Shown here: one piece after another, positions 4,776-5,177 of the stretch | How the letters are laid out: each line of letters starts with the position of its first letter | How positions within the stretch are numbered: position 1 is the stretch's first letter | Assembly: GCA_002479715.1 (NCBI GenBank) | Contig: DLOT01000002.1 | Location: 166 to 5,342, forward strand | Length of the DNA: 5,177 nucleotides | DNA from: Ruminococcus sp. UBA7477 | Lineage (GTDB): Bacteria; Bacillota; Clostridia; Oscillospirales; Ruminococcaceae | Reading direction: 5' to 3' | Notes under the pieces: model-generated | Databases searched by the model: none | Told to the model about the DNA's origin: nothing | The model's input: only the letters and a program-made list of their open reading frames with translations | Translations under genes and position numbers: made by a program

Positions 4776-5177
4776 ATGGAGACGCTGATCGTCGCCGCTG
4801 TAATAATTGCGCTTTTGCTTATCTCCGGAGTCGAGCTTTTTACGATTTTCGCAGGCCTGCTATGTCTTTGCGAACTTTTACTGATCTTTATGACGGCCTT
4901 TTTCGCCGTATCGCTGATAATAATGCTGTCAGGCAAGCGGGTCGATGCAACACTGCTGCGGCTAAGCAAGCGCAGAAACATTACCTGTGCCGTTTACGAA
5001 ATAGACGGCGAGGAGATATTCAACGCTTTTCCCGCAGAGGTGATTTTCGCAAAGAAGATCCACCGTGTCGGCGACATATCGTCCGCAAGACTGCTTCGCC
5101 GCAAAAACGGAAAAACCATTCTTTTTGACTGGTATGCCCGACTTATAATCCTGATCGGGCTTCCGGCTTCCGCTGCG
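4776..5177 (+). CDS. Membrane protein of unknown function (3' end cut by window edge)
   Basis: Not recognised. The frame is open for 134 codons to the end of the window. ATG 4776 follows a good ribosome site (AAAGGAG, 4762-4768, spacing 7). The first 52 residues are almost entirely hydrophobic (start METLIVAAVIIALLLISG, with glutamates at 20 and 33), enough for two membrane segments. A basic stretch follows (K54, R55, R62, K65-R67), which should be cytoplasmic. Residues 68-120 form a soluble part containing CAVYEIDGEEIFNAFPAE (71-88) and RRKNGKTILFDWYARL (108-123), rich in charged residues and likely beta-strands. A third hydrophobic segment begins at about 123 (LIILIGLPASAA) and runs off the window. 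The layout suggests two N-terminal helices, a small cytoplasmic domain and a further helix. It is divergent from the surface-protein gene and shares its upstream region, so the two may be co-regulated. Confidence 0.8.
   Translation, partial: METLIVAAVIIALLLISGVELFTIFAGLLCLCELLLIFMTAFFAVSLIIMLSGKRVDATLLRLSKRRNITCAVYEIDGEEIFNAFPAEVIFAKKIHRVGDISSARLLRRKNGKTILFDWYARLIILIGLPASAA

Overview
The window looks like chromosome of a low-to-middle G+C Gram-positive anaerobe of the class Clostridia, probably a Ruminococcus-like member of the Oscillospiraceae. Three things suggest this: AAGGAGG-type ribosome binding sites and sigma-A-like promoters, a secreted protein ending in an NPxTG-like anchor with a KKRK tail, and a beta-rich module that resembles ruminococcal carbohydrate-binding modules. 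I assigned this from protein style and could not run a search. I see no phage, transposon, CRISPR, tRNA or rRNA.

Layout from left to right. Bases 1-1039 (minus strand) hold most of an alanine racemase gene whose 3' end is cut off by the window edge. A 117-base divergent region carries a plausible plus-strand promoter. It is followed by a co-directional plus-strand group: a SLOG/YpsA-type (DUF1273) Rossmann-fold protein (1157-1717), a one-pass membrane protein with a degenerate LytR-CpsA-Psr (LCP)-like extracellular domain (about 1829-2728), and a small PII-like protein (2744-3112). The last two are only 15 bases apart and are probably co-transcribed. A strong hairpin at 3158-3188 serves as a two-way terminator against the convergent gene that follows. 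That gene (3222-4502, minus strand) encodes a probably abundant, secreted, wall-anchored protein with a beta-rich head, a long alanine-rich coiled-coil stalk and an NPGTS anchor. Its upstream region (4518-4775) is dense in signals: a near-consensus promoter, a 5'-UTR hairpin, two phased direct repeats and two adjacent palindromes. A second promoter fires the other way into a membrane protein of unknown function (4776 to the window end), which is cut off.

How the genes may work together. Alanine racemase supplies D-alanine for peptidoglycan, the LCP-like protein belongs to a superfamily that attaches polymers to the wall, and the coiled-coil protein is displayed on the wall, so the neighbourhood has a cell-envelope flavour. 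The most interesting pairing is the LCP-like membrane protein, which has lost the family's catalytic arginines, with a PII-like regulator. This suggests a sensory or scaffolding membrane partner for a small-molecule-binding trimer. That is inference from gene order and sequence likeness, not demonstrated function.
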